Source: Flammula alnicola (lineage: Eukaryota > Basidiomycota > Agaricomycetes > Agaricales > Strophariaceae). From it: DNA of 64,000 nt. The stretch spans positions 558,001 through 622,000 of the forward strand of contig JADNRV010000004.1 of assembly GCA_015499995.1 (NCBI GenBank), in the 5' to 3' direction. The notes beneath the pieces were generated by a model that ran no database searches, had not been told where the DNA came from, and was given only the letters and a program-made list of their open reading frames with translations. The position numbers and the translations under genes are program-made. Positions 35,783 through 48,238 of the stretch are shown here, in pieces (position 1 is the stretch's first letter; every line of letters begins with the position of its first letter).

Positions 35783-36309
35783 ACTGGTCTGCTGCGTCCA
35801 AAGGAAGCCCCTTTGCTTGATGCGCCGCACAAAGACATATTCTGGAGGCGCGTTCGTGTTATCTCTTTTCAGAGCGTGTATAAGTAGCGTATGAAGGGGA
35901 TGCGGGGTGCACAGAATGGATGAGAGGAGCGAGGGGCTGGATTGACTTTGAGTGAAAGGCGGAAACATTACACATTTCACCCCATTTGGGGAAACAGACC
36001 AGTCTCACGTGACACAATCATCGCGGGCCGGTATCAGCACTGCTTTAAATTGCCTCATTAAAGAATTTGCGTCCATCTCCCCCATGCCGCGCACGAACGC
36101 AAGTATGCACGGTAATACAGGACAATACATTTAATCGAGTACAAGAAGAAATAAGTAAGATAGCAGGAGACATAATACGTATAAAGGCGCTGATATAATT
36201 ACAGAAATACAGACCGACTACCGCCGTCTTCTGGCCGTAGCCCGTGCAAGGCTATTCAAGACCGTTCAACTGTACTGTCTATCAAGAAAGAAACCCTCGG
36301 CCCCAGTAC
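35783..36309. other. Short intergenic region
   Basis: About 530 bp between the Rho3-type gene start and the stop of the Zn2Cys6 gene, both on the minus strand. It should hold the Rho3 promoter and the 3' end of the transcription-factor gene. No other feature is evident. Confidence 0.45.
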
Positions 36310-39300
36310 TCAAGGCTGCATTGCCATGGTATTTACGAAATCAAGCCAAGTCGATTGCATATTTCCGTCTGGAGATCCAGACCCTCGTCGGTGACCAGGC
36401 GCAGGGTTCGAATCTAACATGAGTGTTGGCTCGTTTCCGCCGAAGGCACTGCCGTTTGCATAATTCGTCGATGCAAGGCCATAGTCATACACAGGGAAAT
36501 ATTGCGGAAAGTTCAAGTTGGCGTCTTTCTGGCCACCCGCGTGCTGATGCGATGATATGCTGGTCTGTTGTGTGTCCATCATACTCGGCAGGGACTGTTG
36601 TGGCAGATAAGACGCAGGCTCGGCCTGGAACGATGCTGGAATCGTCGACATCCCATACATCGACACAGGGGAAATATCTGGATCAGAATATGGGCTATGA
36701 GACGACCCATTCCCATTTGAGAAGGAGCCATGGTTCGACGACGATTGCTGTGGGTACAAAGGCTGCTGATTCTGACCACTGGACCCAAAAGATTTCAAGT
36801 ATTCGAGCACACTAGGCGGAAGTTGGTTCTGAACGCCAGGCGACAACGGCAACGGCACTATCGGGTTCTGCGAGACGGGCGATCGCTCCATAAGAATGGG
36901 CGAGGAAGGTTCTTTCTTCGACACAAGCCGTGTTTTCCCTCCCAACACAGACAATTCGTCATCATCAGCGTCAGGTGTCGTCGGACTGGAAGTGGGGTTT
37001 CTGCTGAGCGGAGAACCTTTTCCTCTTCGGAATTCATCAAGGCTAAAATGGGCCTTCTCTTGCAAATGCAACATAATATTCTGCATAACGATTGCTTAGC
37101 TCCTCGGGCAATGACGATACATTGAATATGCTTACCAAAACCTTGTCGGCTCTGAATCCCCGAGCAGCCTTTGAGAAGAGCTCGCAGGCCGAATCCAACT
37201 GCACGAGTGCTGATGGTGCCAGGCTCATGGATGGACACCGGGTGACAATGGATCCCAAAACGATCTGATCGGAACTGTCAGTAAAAAATACCCACCACGG
37301 GCAATAGAAGATAATTACCGAGCAAGAGAACATATGCGTCCAGAGGAACCACATTCGCTCGCTTGGCTCCTTCAGCTGGGTATACAGGTTCCTCATCATC
37401 GCGACCAGCGAACCCGCACTTCGATACGCCGCGATGACAGACGTCCCATACGGGCTCCCAAGCGGGTCCTTGGGATGATCACTAATCGCGCGAGCGAAGA
37501 AACTTCTGTGTAAGTAAAGCAAGTCTAATTCACCGTAAAACCGGCAACACAAGTGGAGACCGTTAGCAAGTGTGTATTGAAAATATTGCAATGGGGTATA
37601 ACATACTCATTTCCCGGATTGCCAAAACAATATGCCGTTGCAGGGTAAGCATGATTGTGTCTGGGTAGCCTCCTTGACGCGGCTCCGAGCTTCCGAATCC
37701 GGCAACTTGAAGTACCGGAGGTACTGGGAAAGCACGCAGCTTCCTGTCGAGTTGTAACACCGTAGCATAGGTAGGCATTTTAGCACCAAAGGCTTGGTCA
37801 TGCAGAAGAGTCATGCATTCCAAGGCGAATCGGTGCTTCCATGCGTTGACTAGTAAAGGGGGAATAGTCAGTCAATACATAATTAGAACGGACATGATCG
37901 CATGGAAATTGGACTCACAGCTGTGCTCGTCAGAGGTATCCTCTAAATAGGGCATCTTGCAATCAAAATGGGGCGGGAAAAATGAAGGAGGACGGCCGAA
38001 GGTCAAGCACTGCCATGAATCGTAGGTGAAAAGTTCCCAGAATAATTCACGGCGCCTTGTTGTTTCAACGGGATCCACCTTCCATTTTCCACTGTCTCGG
38101 TCTGTACATGAAACGCGCAGCGTCAGTCACATGTAGCCTGCTAGTAACTTCAAGTCAGAAAGACGAGACTTACGAAGACCAATCTGTCGGTGGAGATTAG
38201 CAAGGTTTCTAGAGCGAGTTACGGAACACATATAAATAACTTACACTTTGTCCAACTTTGACAGCGAGGCCCATCGTGGCCCAGCGAGCTCCGGAGCTTG
38301 TGCCGTGCCTATCTACCAGGAAAAGGTAGAAGGTCATCAGGTACTACACATGACGCAGAGATGATAGTATCAGCTAAGGGACTATGCCATTGGATGACGA
38401 TCATGGGAACTCACAAGAGCTTGGACAGCATTGATGGTGGGGTTGTCAAAGAATGAATGGTGAAACAGCGCAGCTCGTGCTAGTTGATGATATTTCTCTG
38501 CGTCAAGATTATAGGCGGGCAAAGAGGTGTTCATGAGAGACCCAATTGCCAGGATCATGAACATTAGAGAGAGGCGGTGCGCAAGCAGAGGATCATCAGG
38601 TATCGGTCCGACATTCTGATTATAAAATGAAGAGTAGACCTCGCTATCAAAAGATTCGATATTGATAGGATTGTACCTGTCAATGGCAGCGTATCAGCAA
38701 GAAATGTACGGGATGAAGCAGAAACAAGACCCACATCCACGCCGCATGAGTATAATATATTGATCGAAGTTCTAACGCCATTTCAGCCGGTGGGAGGTAC
38801 CAGTACAATGTCTGCAGGCCGACGTTGCCACTGACAGACATAGGGGAAATTGGGAAGGATGCCGCACGGGCAAGGATTTCTGGCGGCAATATGTTTTGCA
38901 AGCTCACCAAGTGGTCGTCGGGTTGATCTTCCTCTGGCAATTCGTTCTAAAAATAGATCAGTACAACAATTCTGAACCCACGCACGCGGCATGTTGGCTC
39001 ACTTGAAGAAAATACTAAGAGTACGAAGAAGTCAGCGAGAAGAGAACATATATATAAGAATGACGTACCCATGAATTTGCTATATGGCCGAAATATTTTG
39101 TCTTCCCAGAGAGAGCTATGGACAACGATCCAAAAGCATCGACAACGTCCGGATTATTTTCCTCTTCTTTGATCGTAATTGAATTATTAGGCTTGGAGCT
39201 AGTGACGTCGCGCTGGAGTGGAGCTTTTATTTTGAGCAGTTCGTCCGATAAAAGGGGGTGTGGCTCAGGTGACAAATGCTGGTGCGATGCACGCAGTGCG

Positions 39301-39764
39301 TCCTCGAGTTCGCGAACGCGATTGGCAAGCTCGGATATCTTTTCATGTAGTTCTTGTGTGGACGCCAGGACAAATCTATTTATCTCATATTGAGATAAAA
39401 TAATAGGAACGGGGAAATTATGGTACGTACCGATTGCCTTGCCCAGTCGTAAGGGATCCCTAGGATGAAAAGTTGGTTCAGATAAACCCCCCGTGTAAGT
39501 GAAGAGACCTACATCAGGGCAAATTGCTCCGCAACCCCTCTTTACGCACGAGCTGCATGGAATCGCGCGATCGCAGCGAAGCTTCAACCTGTGTGCGACA
39601 AATGATAAATCAGCAAAAAAAGAGATATGAAAGTACAGGAAATTACTGGACCTTCGGCATTCTGCGCAGCTCAAACGGGTGGCACCCTTCCTTCGCTTTT
39701 TGGTGGGGCTGTCTGAGCCATTGGATGCATTCATTCGCCTCTCGTATGGCGGGGTGGAGGGCAT
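36310..39764 (-). CDS. Zn2Cys6 fungal transcription factor (paralogue A)
   Basis: The protein starts MPSTPPYERRMNASNGSDSP, has a basic stretch KKRRKGATRLS and then a Zn2Cys6 cluster with spacing C-x2-C-x6-C-x5-C-x2-C-x8-C, split by an intron after SCAECRR. GSLTTGQGNRFVLAST and a short coiled coil (LHEKISELANRVRELEDAL) follow for dimerisation. The middle homology region (Fungal_trans type) includes VGQSIGLHRDSGKWKVDP, RRRELFWELFTYDSWQCL and TFGRPPSFFPPHFDCKMP. The tail is rich in Ser, Gln, Asn and Pro and ends QSTWLDFVNTMAMQP. About thirteen introns are used. It is a nuclear DNA-binding regulator; its targets cannot be read from sequence. The layout (xylanolytic-activator-like, HPLLSDELLKIK) is shared with the gene at 50763-54541, with which it is clearly paralogous. 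Confidence 0.9.
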
Positions 39765-41603
39765 TAGGAGATGAGATGATGGGAGAAGAAGACAAGGTTG
39801 ACAAGTTGGGGGAGTTGCCCGATTGTTTTAAGATAGCCGTATCTCAAATAGGAACCGGAGATTGCCGCTACATTTCATCCCCGATTTACTTCCGTGGCGA
39901 TAGTGGCTGTGCTACTAATACCCCGAAAACAACCAGCACAGAACCAGTACCTGAAAGCAGGTATGTAGGTGTGTGTATAAGTCGTTAAACGATTAAGCAA
40001 ATTCACGGCCAAAATATTTTGGGAAACCGAAGGGAGTAAAAGGTTTTTTACTGCGAATGATAGCCAAAAATGATCCAAGTTAGAGTTCCCGGGATATCAC
40101 TTCCCAACTTGCCCCACTCTTCTGTCGCTATTATTGGCGACCACAAGGGCTCACCTGACATCCAAATCTGCCCTGAGCCCTAATACGTTTATCACACTGG
40201 CCTATTTCAGCTTTGCAGGCCTGCAAGCACTTCTATGCAGGATTTTGCCAACATCTATCAGGGTACCCTCATTTGCGTGCACAGCGCAAAGTCGAGACGT
40301 CGGATAATAAAATTCGCCTGCCTAAATGTTCCCTACATGCAGTTTCAGTATATGCATCCACACGCCACTGACGTCTTTGCTCTGTTTAATAGTGATATCC
40401 CAACAGTTCATCGCAGCTTATATCGCAATTCCCCCGTGCCCTCCGGAACTGCCAAGGGCAAGAATACTTATGTCGACGTCGCTCAGTCCGATCATCCGAT
40501 TTTGAATCGAGATATTCCGCCCATGTTCCCAGCTACTATAAATGCAGAGAACATATGATATCGAATCAGTGAGCACTATAATTTTACAGGGATCGGATAT
40601 TGCTAGACACTGGGTGTCTCTCTGATCCCTCTGTGATCCGCTCTCCATGCCTTCCAGCCACCGAGGTGCTCTAATGGAGGAGACGAAGATCACTACAAAC
40701 TGCTTAAATGACGAAAAAAAATGCTTTCGATCAAGAATTTTTAGTCTGAAGGTCATCGGCGATCGCTTCTACTACAGTATGTAAAACGAAAGGATTTTGC
40801 ATTTTCTAGCTCTGTAACTTCAGCATCCGTGAACCCGGGTCGCTCAATGCTTCGGGTCCTTATGTCATTTATCTCTATCTGCACCTGAGTTACCAATTTT
40901 TTTCTTGCTATCTACGGCACCTGTGTCTTCAAGCTCGGAGTGCATGCGATAAGTCATGGCAGCTTCCTTCTTTCGATTTCGTCTCATCGATATCATCGTT
41001 GGGTGCCCGAAATTATCCTTATCAAGAAGCAAGTTATCTTGAGCTGATAAAGACTAGGCCTCTCAATACGTTCTTACTACTCCCGGTTCTGTAAAGTATT
41101 TTTGAGATCCCGAGAAGTCGGTCGAGGGGTAAGCAGCCAGTTCGATCAGAGCGTCCCATGAGTCCCTCCACTAGATAGCTGCTCACAACTGCCATCCAAA
41201 ATTCTGAAAGATATTGTGTACTGCTGGAGTTTTCTTTAAAATAAGGTAATTAATCCATCCAATGTCGGGACTGAATCAGGGACGGAGGACATACAATATA
41301 ATAGGGCAGATGGTACTGCTGTAATCAAAAAAGAGCGATACAAGTACCAAAGCCCACTTGCCCTCATTCATTCTTCCTTGTAAATATGTGGAGACAACGT
41401 GGTTCGGGCCATGTATTTAGCCTAATGCTCTTGAAGATGCCGGAGAACCAGGGCATATGGAGAGCTAGCTATAAATGAAAGTCAATACTTCAGGAGTACG
41501 GCCCATGACATCCACCAATTATCGGCCCAATCGCTCCCGCCGTCTAACAAACATAACGCCGAGAAATTGAATTCACACAGAAACTATTTTGGGAGTATTG
41601 CTG

Positions 41604-42011
41604 TCAGACTGTGTAAGAATTAGCATATAAAGGCCCTGGAACACGCAAGGAACACGCGCCGCGGATAAACCATAGCGATTTACTGGGACGTTTCAGTACA
41701 GGTATTGGGTGAGGGAGAGTTGCGTATGTAGTGTCCACCGAGAAATATGCACTATGTTTAAAATGAGCTTTAAAGTACGTATGTATAATAGCTCCAGGTA
41801 ACATACCTCTCAGACTCTTAACGGTGATCAAATTCCACGTGCTTCGGAGACTAGATCCAAATCGCCTGAGATACGATGAACCATGAATCGGGCCCGGCAT
41901 GAGAGCTAGATAGAGGCTTGACTTAAGTCGAGTCGCGCCACATTTCTCCATTAGAACCGCAAGAGTAGCGGTAATGTCCCTTGAAACGCCTTTGGGAATG
42001 TGATCATCCAT
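41604..42011 (-). CDS. Hypothetical open frame of 135 codons, doubtful
   Basis: A minus-strand frame that starts MDDHIPKGVSRDITATLAVL. It has no recognised motif, signal peptide or membrane segment and lies alone in a gene-poor gap. Its composition is not obviously different from translated non-coding DNA. I list it because it is the longest frame of the gap. Confidence 0.15.
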   Translation of the reverse strand: MDDHIPKGVSRDITATLAVLMEKCGATRLKSSLYLALMPGPIHGSSYLRRFGSSLRSTWNLITVKSLRGMLPGAIIHTYFKAHFKHSAYFSVDTTYATLPHPIPVLKRPSKSLWFIRGACSLRVPGPLYANSYTV

Positions 42012-42084
42012 CCGTCAAGTGGGGCGCCAAAAGAACGACGCTGGCAGTGCAATGACAGTGGCGGGTGAACCGGATGGTTTCGAT

Positions 42085-42109
42085 CTAGGTACTGAGGCAA
42101 AGTACCTAG
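42085..42109. repeat. Perfect inverted repeat, possible hairpin
   Basis: CTAGGTACT (42085-42093) is followed by a 7-base loop GAGGCAA and then by AGTACCTAG (42101-42109), its exact reverse complement. It lies in non-coding sequence about 600 bp past the end of the coiled-coil gene. No T run follows it, so a terminator role is not suggested. Confidence 0.8.
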
Positions 42110-42698
42110 TAAGTCCGTAGACCCTGTTACTCAATATTGCGCCATGGAATTCATGAATGAGAATTCTTGGAACGCCTCACTTGTGGAATTCAAACGCCGG
42201 TTTGACGCCGGTACAGCATTGAATTGAATTTCTGTTTTCTCACCAGGGGCGCCTAAACACAACATAATCGAGATCAGGGAGCCACGTTTTATCGATCGCA
42301 AAGTGGTTTCTTCTTCGGGAACATTGCTTGCCATTTTCGAGTACCATATATTTCCAATTCCCGATCGCAAGGAACAATTACGAGAGATTAGATAATGTTT
42401 TTTATGCAGTAGTATGTCGAGAGAGTAAAACAGAAAATACTCGGGTATACCAAGTTCCGATACACGGAAGAAGCAAACTCAAAGGCGTAACGAAGAGGAA
42501 TAAGTAGGAATAATAGACTATAATCATAATAGGATCAAGTCGATGGTTCCAAGTAGCAGTAGAATACAGAAGTAATGTCGTACCGTAATCAATGTCCATC
42601 AGCCTAAGAGACATAAAATAAAATGAATCCATCCTAAAGGCGTCAGGCTTTGCAAAATACACGCCGTAATAATGGTCCCACAAGGCGATCGGCTACGA

Positions 42699-44507
42699 TT
42701 ATCGCAGCAATTCCATATCCGAGGCTGACACGGACACGTGAACGGAATTTGCGTCTAAAGTCGACGCGTCCTTGACCACGGCATCCTCTTGCCCTAGTAC
42801 CGTCGCCTTTGTCTGGGAATAGGTAGCAGTCCCCAGACCGTTGATATCGCTTCCAGGACTAATCGGCTCCGCAACACTCGACACATCCGAGTGACTGTAT
42901 ATTGAATCACGTTGGGAGGGCAATTGCACTGCCGCCGCATTCGTTTGTAGGTGCAACGCTTGTGGCCTACTTTGATCTCGTGAATGGTTCGAGGAGATGC
43001 TTGATCGGGAACTAAAAAATCCTCCTAGTTTTCGAGATAGAGGTGCTGCTCCGATCGTTGCAGAGGGAGGGGGCATCGATGTCGGAGGGGCCATTGGAGA
43101 TGACGCTGCAGGAGAAGCAGAATACGGTGCGTTCCCAATGCTTGATTTCAGAGGAGAGTCAACAGGACCGCCACCCCAAAGCTTGAAACCCCATCCTGTG
43201 CCGGTCTTCTTTGGGTCCGTTGACGACTCGTCTCCTGTCGTCATTGTCGGTGGAGGAGGGAGCTTTACAGCTGTCGTGGACGGACCAGCTACGCCAATGT
43301 TGTTCTCCGCAATGAAGTCTCGCAAGGCAATTACACATGTTTCCGAAGCTTCCTTCGCCTCATTTGCTTCTATCAATTCGTGTTTCGCGGTGTCCAGCTC
43401 GTCCTTAATCGTCTGCATTTCTTTACGCAAGGCCTCGAGTTCAAGCGAGTTGGTTGAAGCCTCAGCTACAGAGGCAGACAGCAACATGTCATCATTAGGA
43501 GATTGTCGTCCGAATAGACCCGAAAATCGACGCGAGCTGCTGGGTGCCGCAGATAGTGATGCCTCTGCGGATGCGATATTAAAGGCACGGACATTTGGAC
43601 TCGGGGTTTGGTCTGGAGTTGGGAAGCCACCCAGGTTTGCGTCGGTCACAGATGCAACACGCCTGTGGCCACTTGACTTCCCCTGCGAAGATCCAGTTAA
43701 AGGAACGAACGAAGCACGCTTCGAGGAGGGCGGGCTGGCAAACGAGGTGAAGGTTCCAACAGACGCACGGGAGACGTCGATCGGCGCCATACTGTGACGT
43801 CTGCTCTCCGTTTGGAGACGCATAAGACCTCGCCTAGTTAAGCGAATGAATAAAACATAGGCAGTCAGTAAAACATATCACGATCGTGACGTAGAGATGA
43901 TTTGATCTTACCTGCTCTCCTCCACCTTTGCCCTCAAGAGGGCGATCTGCTCTTCGTCTTCCTTGGTCTTCTTCCTCAGCGTCGTCAGCTCCTCTTCCGC
44001 CTCCGTAGCCCTGTCCGTCATGACCTGCAACGCGTCCTTTGCAAAAGCTTCTTGCGCATTTGCCGTCGCCAGCATCTTCACCAGCTCGGCCCTCTCCTTC
44101 GTCATGTCCGCCAACGACTGCCTCAATTGTGTAATTATGTGCGCCAAAATGTCAGGGTCGGGGCCGAGATCATTGACGTGGCTGTCGCTAGGTGGTTTGT
44201 GAAGGCTGTCATTTGTGCTGGGATGGGTTGTAGCATTGTGTGCGGGCGTTTCGGGTGGGCTCTCCATGGCCAGTTGTCTCTCCAGTTCAAGACTGTAATC
44301 AATCGAGAAACGACCTTGTCCTTGTGCCCGTTGCAACCGATGTAAGTCTGAGTCCGCCTCCGCAGAAAGTGGTGCCTCAAATTCGATCCGGTGGTAGTTT
44401 TCTTGGTCCTCGTTAAAGGTTGGCGTCCGCGGGTCGTTATTAGCACGAGAATACGTCGAGTGATTGGAAGAGTCGGAGGTGGAGGATACCACGATAGACA
44501 TTGGCAT
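42699..44507 (-). CDS. Coiled-coil, Ser/Pro-rich protein of unknown function
   Basis: Two exons joined by a 78-bp intron (43834-43911) encode about 575 residues. The N-terminal part is acidic and Ser-rich and contains RFSIDYSLELERQLAMESPP. A first coiled coil spans roughly residues 130-200 (ITQLRQSLADMTKERAELVK to EEQIALLRAKVEES). After the intron a Ser-rich segment (RRHSMAPIDVSRASVGTF, with further RRxS-type sites) precedes a second coiled coil (LELEALRKEMQTIKDELDTA) and the block ETCVIALRDFIAENNIG. The tail is Pro/Ser-rich with GWGFKLWGGG and SRKLGGFFSSRSSISS. I do not recognise the family. A cytoskeletal or trafficking scaffold would fit the layout, but that is a guess. The open frame extends upstream to a GTG at 44540; the first ATG is 44507 and another follows at 44501. 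Confidence 0.75.
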
Positions 44508-45179
44508 AATTAGCCACAGCCGTGCAGCTGTGTATAACACGTCAAGTTTCTGTTGCTCAGTGCTCCCACACTAGACTGGATACCAATGGGAGGCTGACAC
44601 GAACCCCGCGTGAACGCCGAGACCGATGAAACAAGGCCAAAACAAGGCCTACAGTGGGCGGCGGGGGTTGCTACCACGAATACGGTACCGAAAATTTTGC
44701 CACGGCGGGGTGGTTGTTATAACGTTATTCCAGGAAAGTGAAAGTAATGTATGTTGTCCAAAATACCCGGTACTGTATCCACTGCGACTGCCAAGAAGCT
44801 GCCAGTGAGATATATATACAGGTCACGTGGTGTAATTGCCGATGCTTAGCCGCTCGTCGCAAGCTCGTCGATGATTCGAGTGGTAAGCTATTCGTAAGCT
44901 TTTTGTCACTACTTAAATACAATACAAGAGTTGTGAAGGAGGTCAATCGCGGCAGCCATGCCACCAAAAATCCAGAACTCGAAGGAAGATAATCGAATAC
45001 AAAAATCATTTGCCACCCTCTCGGCCCTCACACCAATTACACCCAAATTCCAAGAAAGATGCGCTACCACGGCTTCATGGCAGCTATGCTCTATTTTCTT
45101 TGTTTATTGTTCTGAAAGCATGCACATCAAATCAGCTTATACAATATAGAGAACGCGAAGAGGAAAACTCACTTTATGC
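44508..45179. other. Intergenic region
   Basis: About 670 bp between the start of the coiled-coil gene and the stop of the Smr-domain gene, both on the minus strand. Only short frames occur. It should contain the promoter of the coiled-coil gene and the 3' end of the Smr gene. Confidence 0.45.
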
Positions 45180-48141
45180 TTATTCAGAAGAGTGGGTAAG
45201 AGGATCGATGCAGATGATGCCGTCTCTCTCGCTCCATGGGTATCCCCACCGGTGCAGCCATTCACGTACGCCAGTGGCCAGGCGGGCTCGAGAGGCACCA
45301 CGAGCAACATCCTGCGTGCCCGTATGCTTCTCCTCGCCGACAATTGCATAAGCTAATCAAAAAAAATTAAACAGAATAATAAGCCAGCACGCTAAACACC
45401 TACCCAGACCGTAGAAATGTTCGCGTTCAAGCTGATGAAAATCTGACGTTAGACACGATTTTTAATTCGACAAGGCAAATGCTACTGACCGCAAGCAAGA
45501 ACTGCTCAAGCACTTCCGTAGCCTCATTGGCATGCAACCCGTGCAGGTCTAACATGGCCTCTGTCCTGTCCTCCTGACTGGCTTCGGCACCCCCAGTACC
45601 TACACTCGCAATGCCCAGGTACACGCCCAGGCCTCCACCGCATGCCTTGCCTCTTGTGCCACGGTCTCCAGGATCGTCCGACCATGCTGCGTCTCTCGAT
45701 CGAACGGCCTGTTCCGCCATCCTCGCGCGTTCTCGCACAAGCTTGGCCGCCGCATCCGCCATCTCGACGGACATCTTCGCATTGAGGTCGTGACCTTCCC
45801 GACTGAACCGTTTCGCAGCAGCCCCGTCGCCTCTCCTCCAGGCATCGGCAGCCCTGGAAAGGCACGCATTCCTTGCGGCGCCCAGCTGCAGTGCCCGTTG
45901 CCTGTAGGCCATGTACAAATTACTAACGGCTTCACCAGTAGGCAACGTCGGCAGTAGGACAGGTGGATGAAGCTTGAGGCGTGGCGAAGGTCTTGGAGCC
46001 ACGATAGCGTTCTGATGATGTAAACTATCAGCAGCAGGACCCATAATTTCTCTCCTTGCTGCAATATTGGTACTCGCATTTACATTGTTTGAAATCCCTG
46101 TATCATCCGTCTGTGCCTGCGACAGTGGTGCAGGTTTCTTGACAGCAGTTGAGAACCTCGTCCTCCCAGGATCGTTGTAGGGCACGTATTTGCGGCCTCT
46201 CACAGCGGCTTGGTTTTCATATCCAAGAGCTGGGAATTCATCAGGTGGCGGGCTGTTCGCAGGATATGCGGCAAGAGGACCAGTGCCAGGAGGCACGTTG
46301 GCCCTTGTCAGAACAGCATTCAGACTCGAGATGTCAACATCCTTAGGAAGGTGGTGCAAGAACTCGCAGTTTTCCTGCTTCGCACATGTACCGCGCAGCC
46401 AGAACCTACAGAGAGCACGTTCGAGATCGTGACTAGAAGCAGAGTGAGCAAAACGCATTTTATAACTGCCAATTCATACCTGAATCGGCAATCCGCTCTC
46501 AAACATTCTCCAGCAACAAAATACCTACACACCCTATTCCCTCCTGGGACAGGACGTCCATTAACATACCTGGGTGCAGGCCTTCCGTTACCTGCAGCCT
46601 GGAATCCACCTCTTGCACCATTCGGAGGGCCGCCTCTGGCTCCAGGCATTCCCTCCCTCGATACGAGCGTAACTCTCGCGCCCATATGTTGCATTCTATT
46701 CTGAGGGCTATGTGAAGGGCTGATGGCAGTGCCCTGTCAACAAGCCAGGCCATGGCACGATCAAAATCGAATCCGTTGGCCGCAAGCGCCTCTTCCAGTT
46801 CCGATGGCGCCAAAGTCGAACCGAAGACGGAGCTGAGAACGTCGAAGGGGGTCATGCCATCCGTAAGGGCTGCGGAGGCTTCCTCGGACTCTGGTTCGGG
46901 GACCTGCCCGTTTAAATCTGGAGAACCGTAAGAATAGCCCATCGGGTATTGGCTAAGATCGGACGAAGGAGGAGAGGTGGACCAGGGGTTGGTATCATAG
47001 GTGTCAAAATCGGATATCGTGATCGAGTGAAAAGATGGGATGGGAATGGAAGCAAATGGATCGAAAGGATCGTCTTCGTCGTCTTCATCTTTGGGACGAT
47101 GGGATGAACGCAAAGACGAAGAGGGTGTGGCGGAACGGGTCAAGGATGATTGGTCAGCAATCAAAGGAGCAGCGATGGCGAGATTGGAGGTGGCACGAGG
47201 GGAATTATGAGACCACAGATCTGGAGAAGGGGTATCTGCACGGAGGAGAGATCCTGAGGGATGCGAGGCAGCAGCGGAGAGCGGGCGGGGTATAGGCCTA
47301 AACTCGCTCGCCTTTGCATTCAAGAGCCTTGGCGACGATATGGGCGAAGCAGGCAGCGACGCCGTGAACTGAGCTTGTGCGGTCTGTGCATAAGCCAACA
47401 CGGGCGACGACGACGGGGAATAATCTGATTTTGTGGATCCCATAGGTGCCAAGGGGGATGTTGCAGGAGTATGTGGTCTGCGAAATATGCTAACGAGGGG
47501 GGACGCCGGCGCTGATGATGGTGTGTCTGGGCGAGCAGGATATAGGCGGGACGAGTTTGTGGATGCGCGAGACGATGGTCTCGAAATGGGGCGGCGCGTC
47601 GGAGTTAGGAAGAGGAACGGCACACCAGCGATATCGTCGCGGTGCTTGTGCATCAGGTCCAGCACATTCTGCTCAACCTAGATCCGGTGTAAGCGCCGTG
47701 CAATAGTCCAGAGACAGACATATAACGTACGCTTTCGTCATCCATCGAATATGTCGTCTTGAGTAGGGCCTTCAGTTCATCCTCTCTCTCATCTATGAGA
47801 AGCGAGACAACCTCATTCACAATGCTCTGGGGCACCCTGTTGTACTCGTCATTCTCTGCGTCGCTGTCGTAGTTCTCAAGTGGCTTGTACTGGCGCGCAA
47901 TTGCAGAAAGCTGCGCCCGGGTGTGGGGAAATTTCCCCACTCCTGCTGAGGATGGCTCCTGTAGGTTGTGATGGCCGCTCCCATTGTACGGGGAGTTGGC
48001 ACTCAGCGGGTCGTAGGCCATGTGATAAGCAGGCATGGCCATTGTATTGGGGGATCTAGGGGTACACGCCTTGGCTGAGGGTACTTGGGAAGTGAGTTGT
48101 AGGGAAGAGACAATAGGGGCGTATTGTGTCCGCATAAGCAT
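45180..48141 (-). CDS. CCCH zinc-finger protein with DUF1771 and Smr domain
   Basis: The N-terminal part holds the helical segment IVNEVVSLLIDEREDELKAL and, after a long Ser/Pro-rich linker, a CUE/UBA-like helix set PFDVLSSVFGSTLAPSELEE. Then follows a Gly/Arg-rich stretch and two CCCH fingers: CRYFVAGECLRADCRFRH (C-x7-C-x4-C-x3-H) and CRFWLRGTCAKQENCEFLH (C-x7-C-x5-C-x3-H). DUF1771 is seen in LYMAYRQRALQLGAARNACL to VEMADAAAKLV. The Smr domain starts LDLHGLHANEATEVLEQFL and continues AYAIVGEEKHTGTQDVARGA and GVREWLHRWGYPW, ending at GIICIDPLTHSSE. Smr domains are found in nucleases such as yeast Cue2 (no-go mRNA decay). Here the usual G-x-G-x-H-S is EEKHTG. The start is uncertain: 48141 is the first ATG, 48042 (MAMPAYHMAYDPL) is also plausible. 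The gene follows Tsr4 after about 100-200 bp. Confidence 0.85.
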
Positions 48142-48238
48142 GTAACTAACCAACAAACAAACTCATCACTGATTCGATTACATTACAACATTTATAGCAC
48201 ATGCCACAACAAATCCTCGCCATACTTCGTACAAATAT

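Larger units (their letters stand above)
39765..42698. other. Stretch of 2.9 kb without a recognisable gene
   Basis: The left part should be the promoter of the Zn2Cys6 gene. Open frames at 40235-40558 (+, 107 codons) and 41604-42011 (-, 135 codons) have no domain I recognise and no obvious splice partners. A perfect 9-bp inverted repeat with a 7-bp loop lies at 42085-42109. GAATTC-containing words recur between 42140 and 42230. The rightmost part (42400-42698) should be the 3' region of the coiled-coil gene. Confidence 0.45.

Noticed and set aside
36400..36420. GGTTCGAATCT, like a tRNA T-loop (B box)
   Set aside because: It lies inside the coding tail of Zn2Cys6 paralogue A and no cloverleaf or A box fits around it.
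42997..43797. Plus-strand open frame of 266 codons
   Set aside because: It mirrors the Ser/Pro-rich coiled-coil gene on the minus strand; low-complexity coding DNA often leaves the opposite strand open. The minus-strand reading has heptads and a good splice junction.
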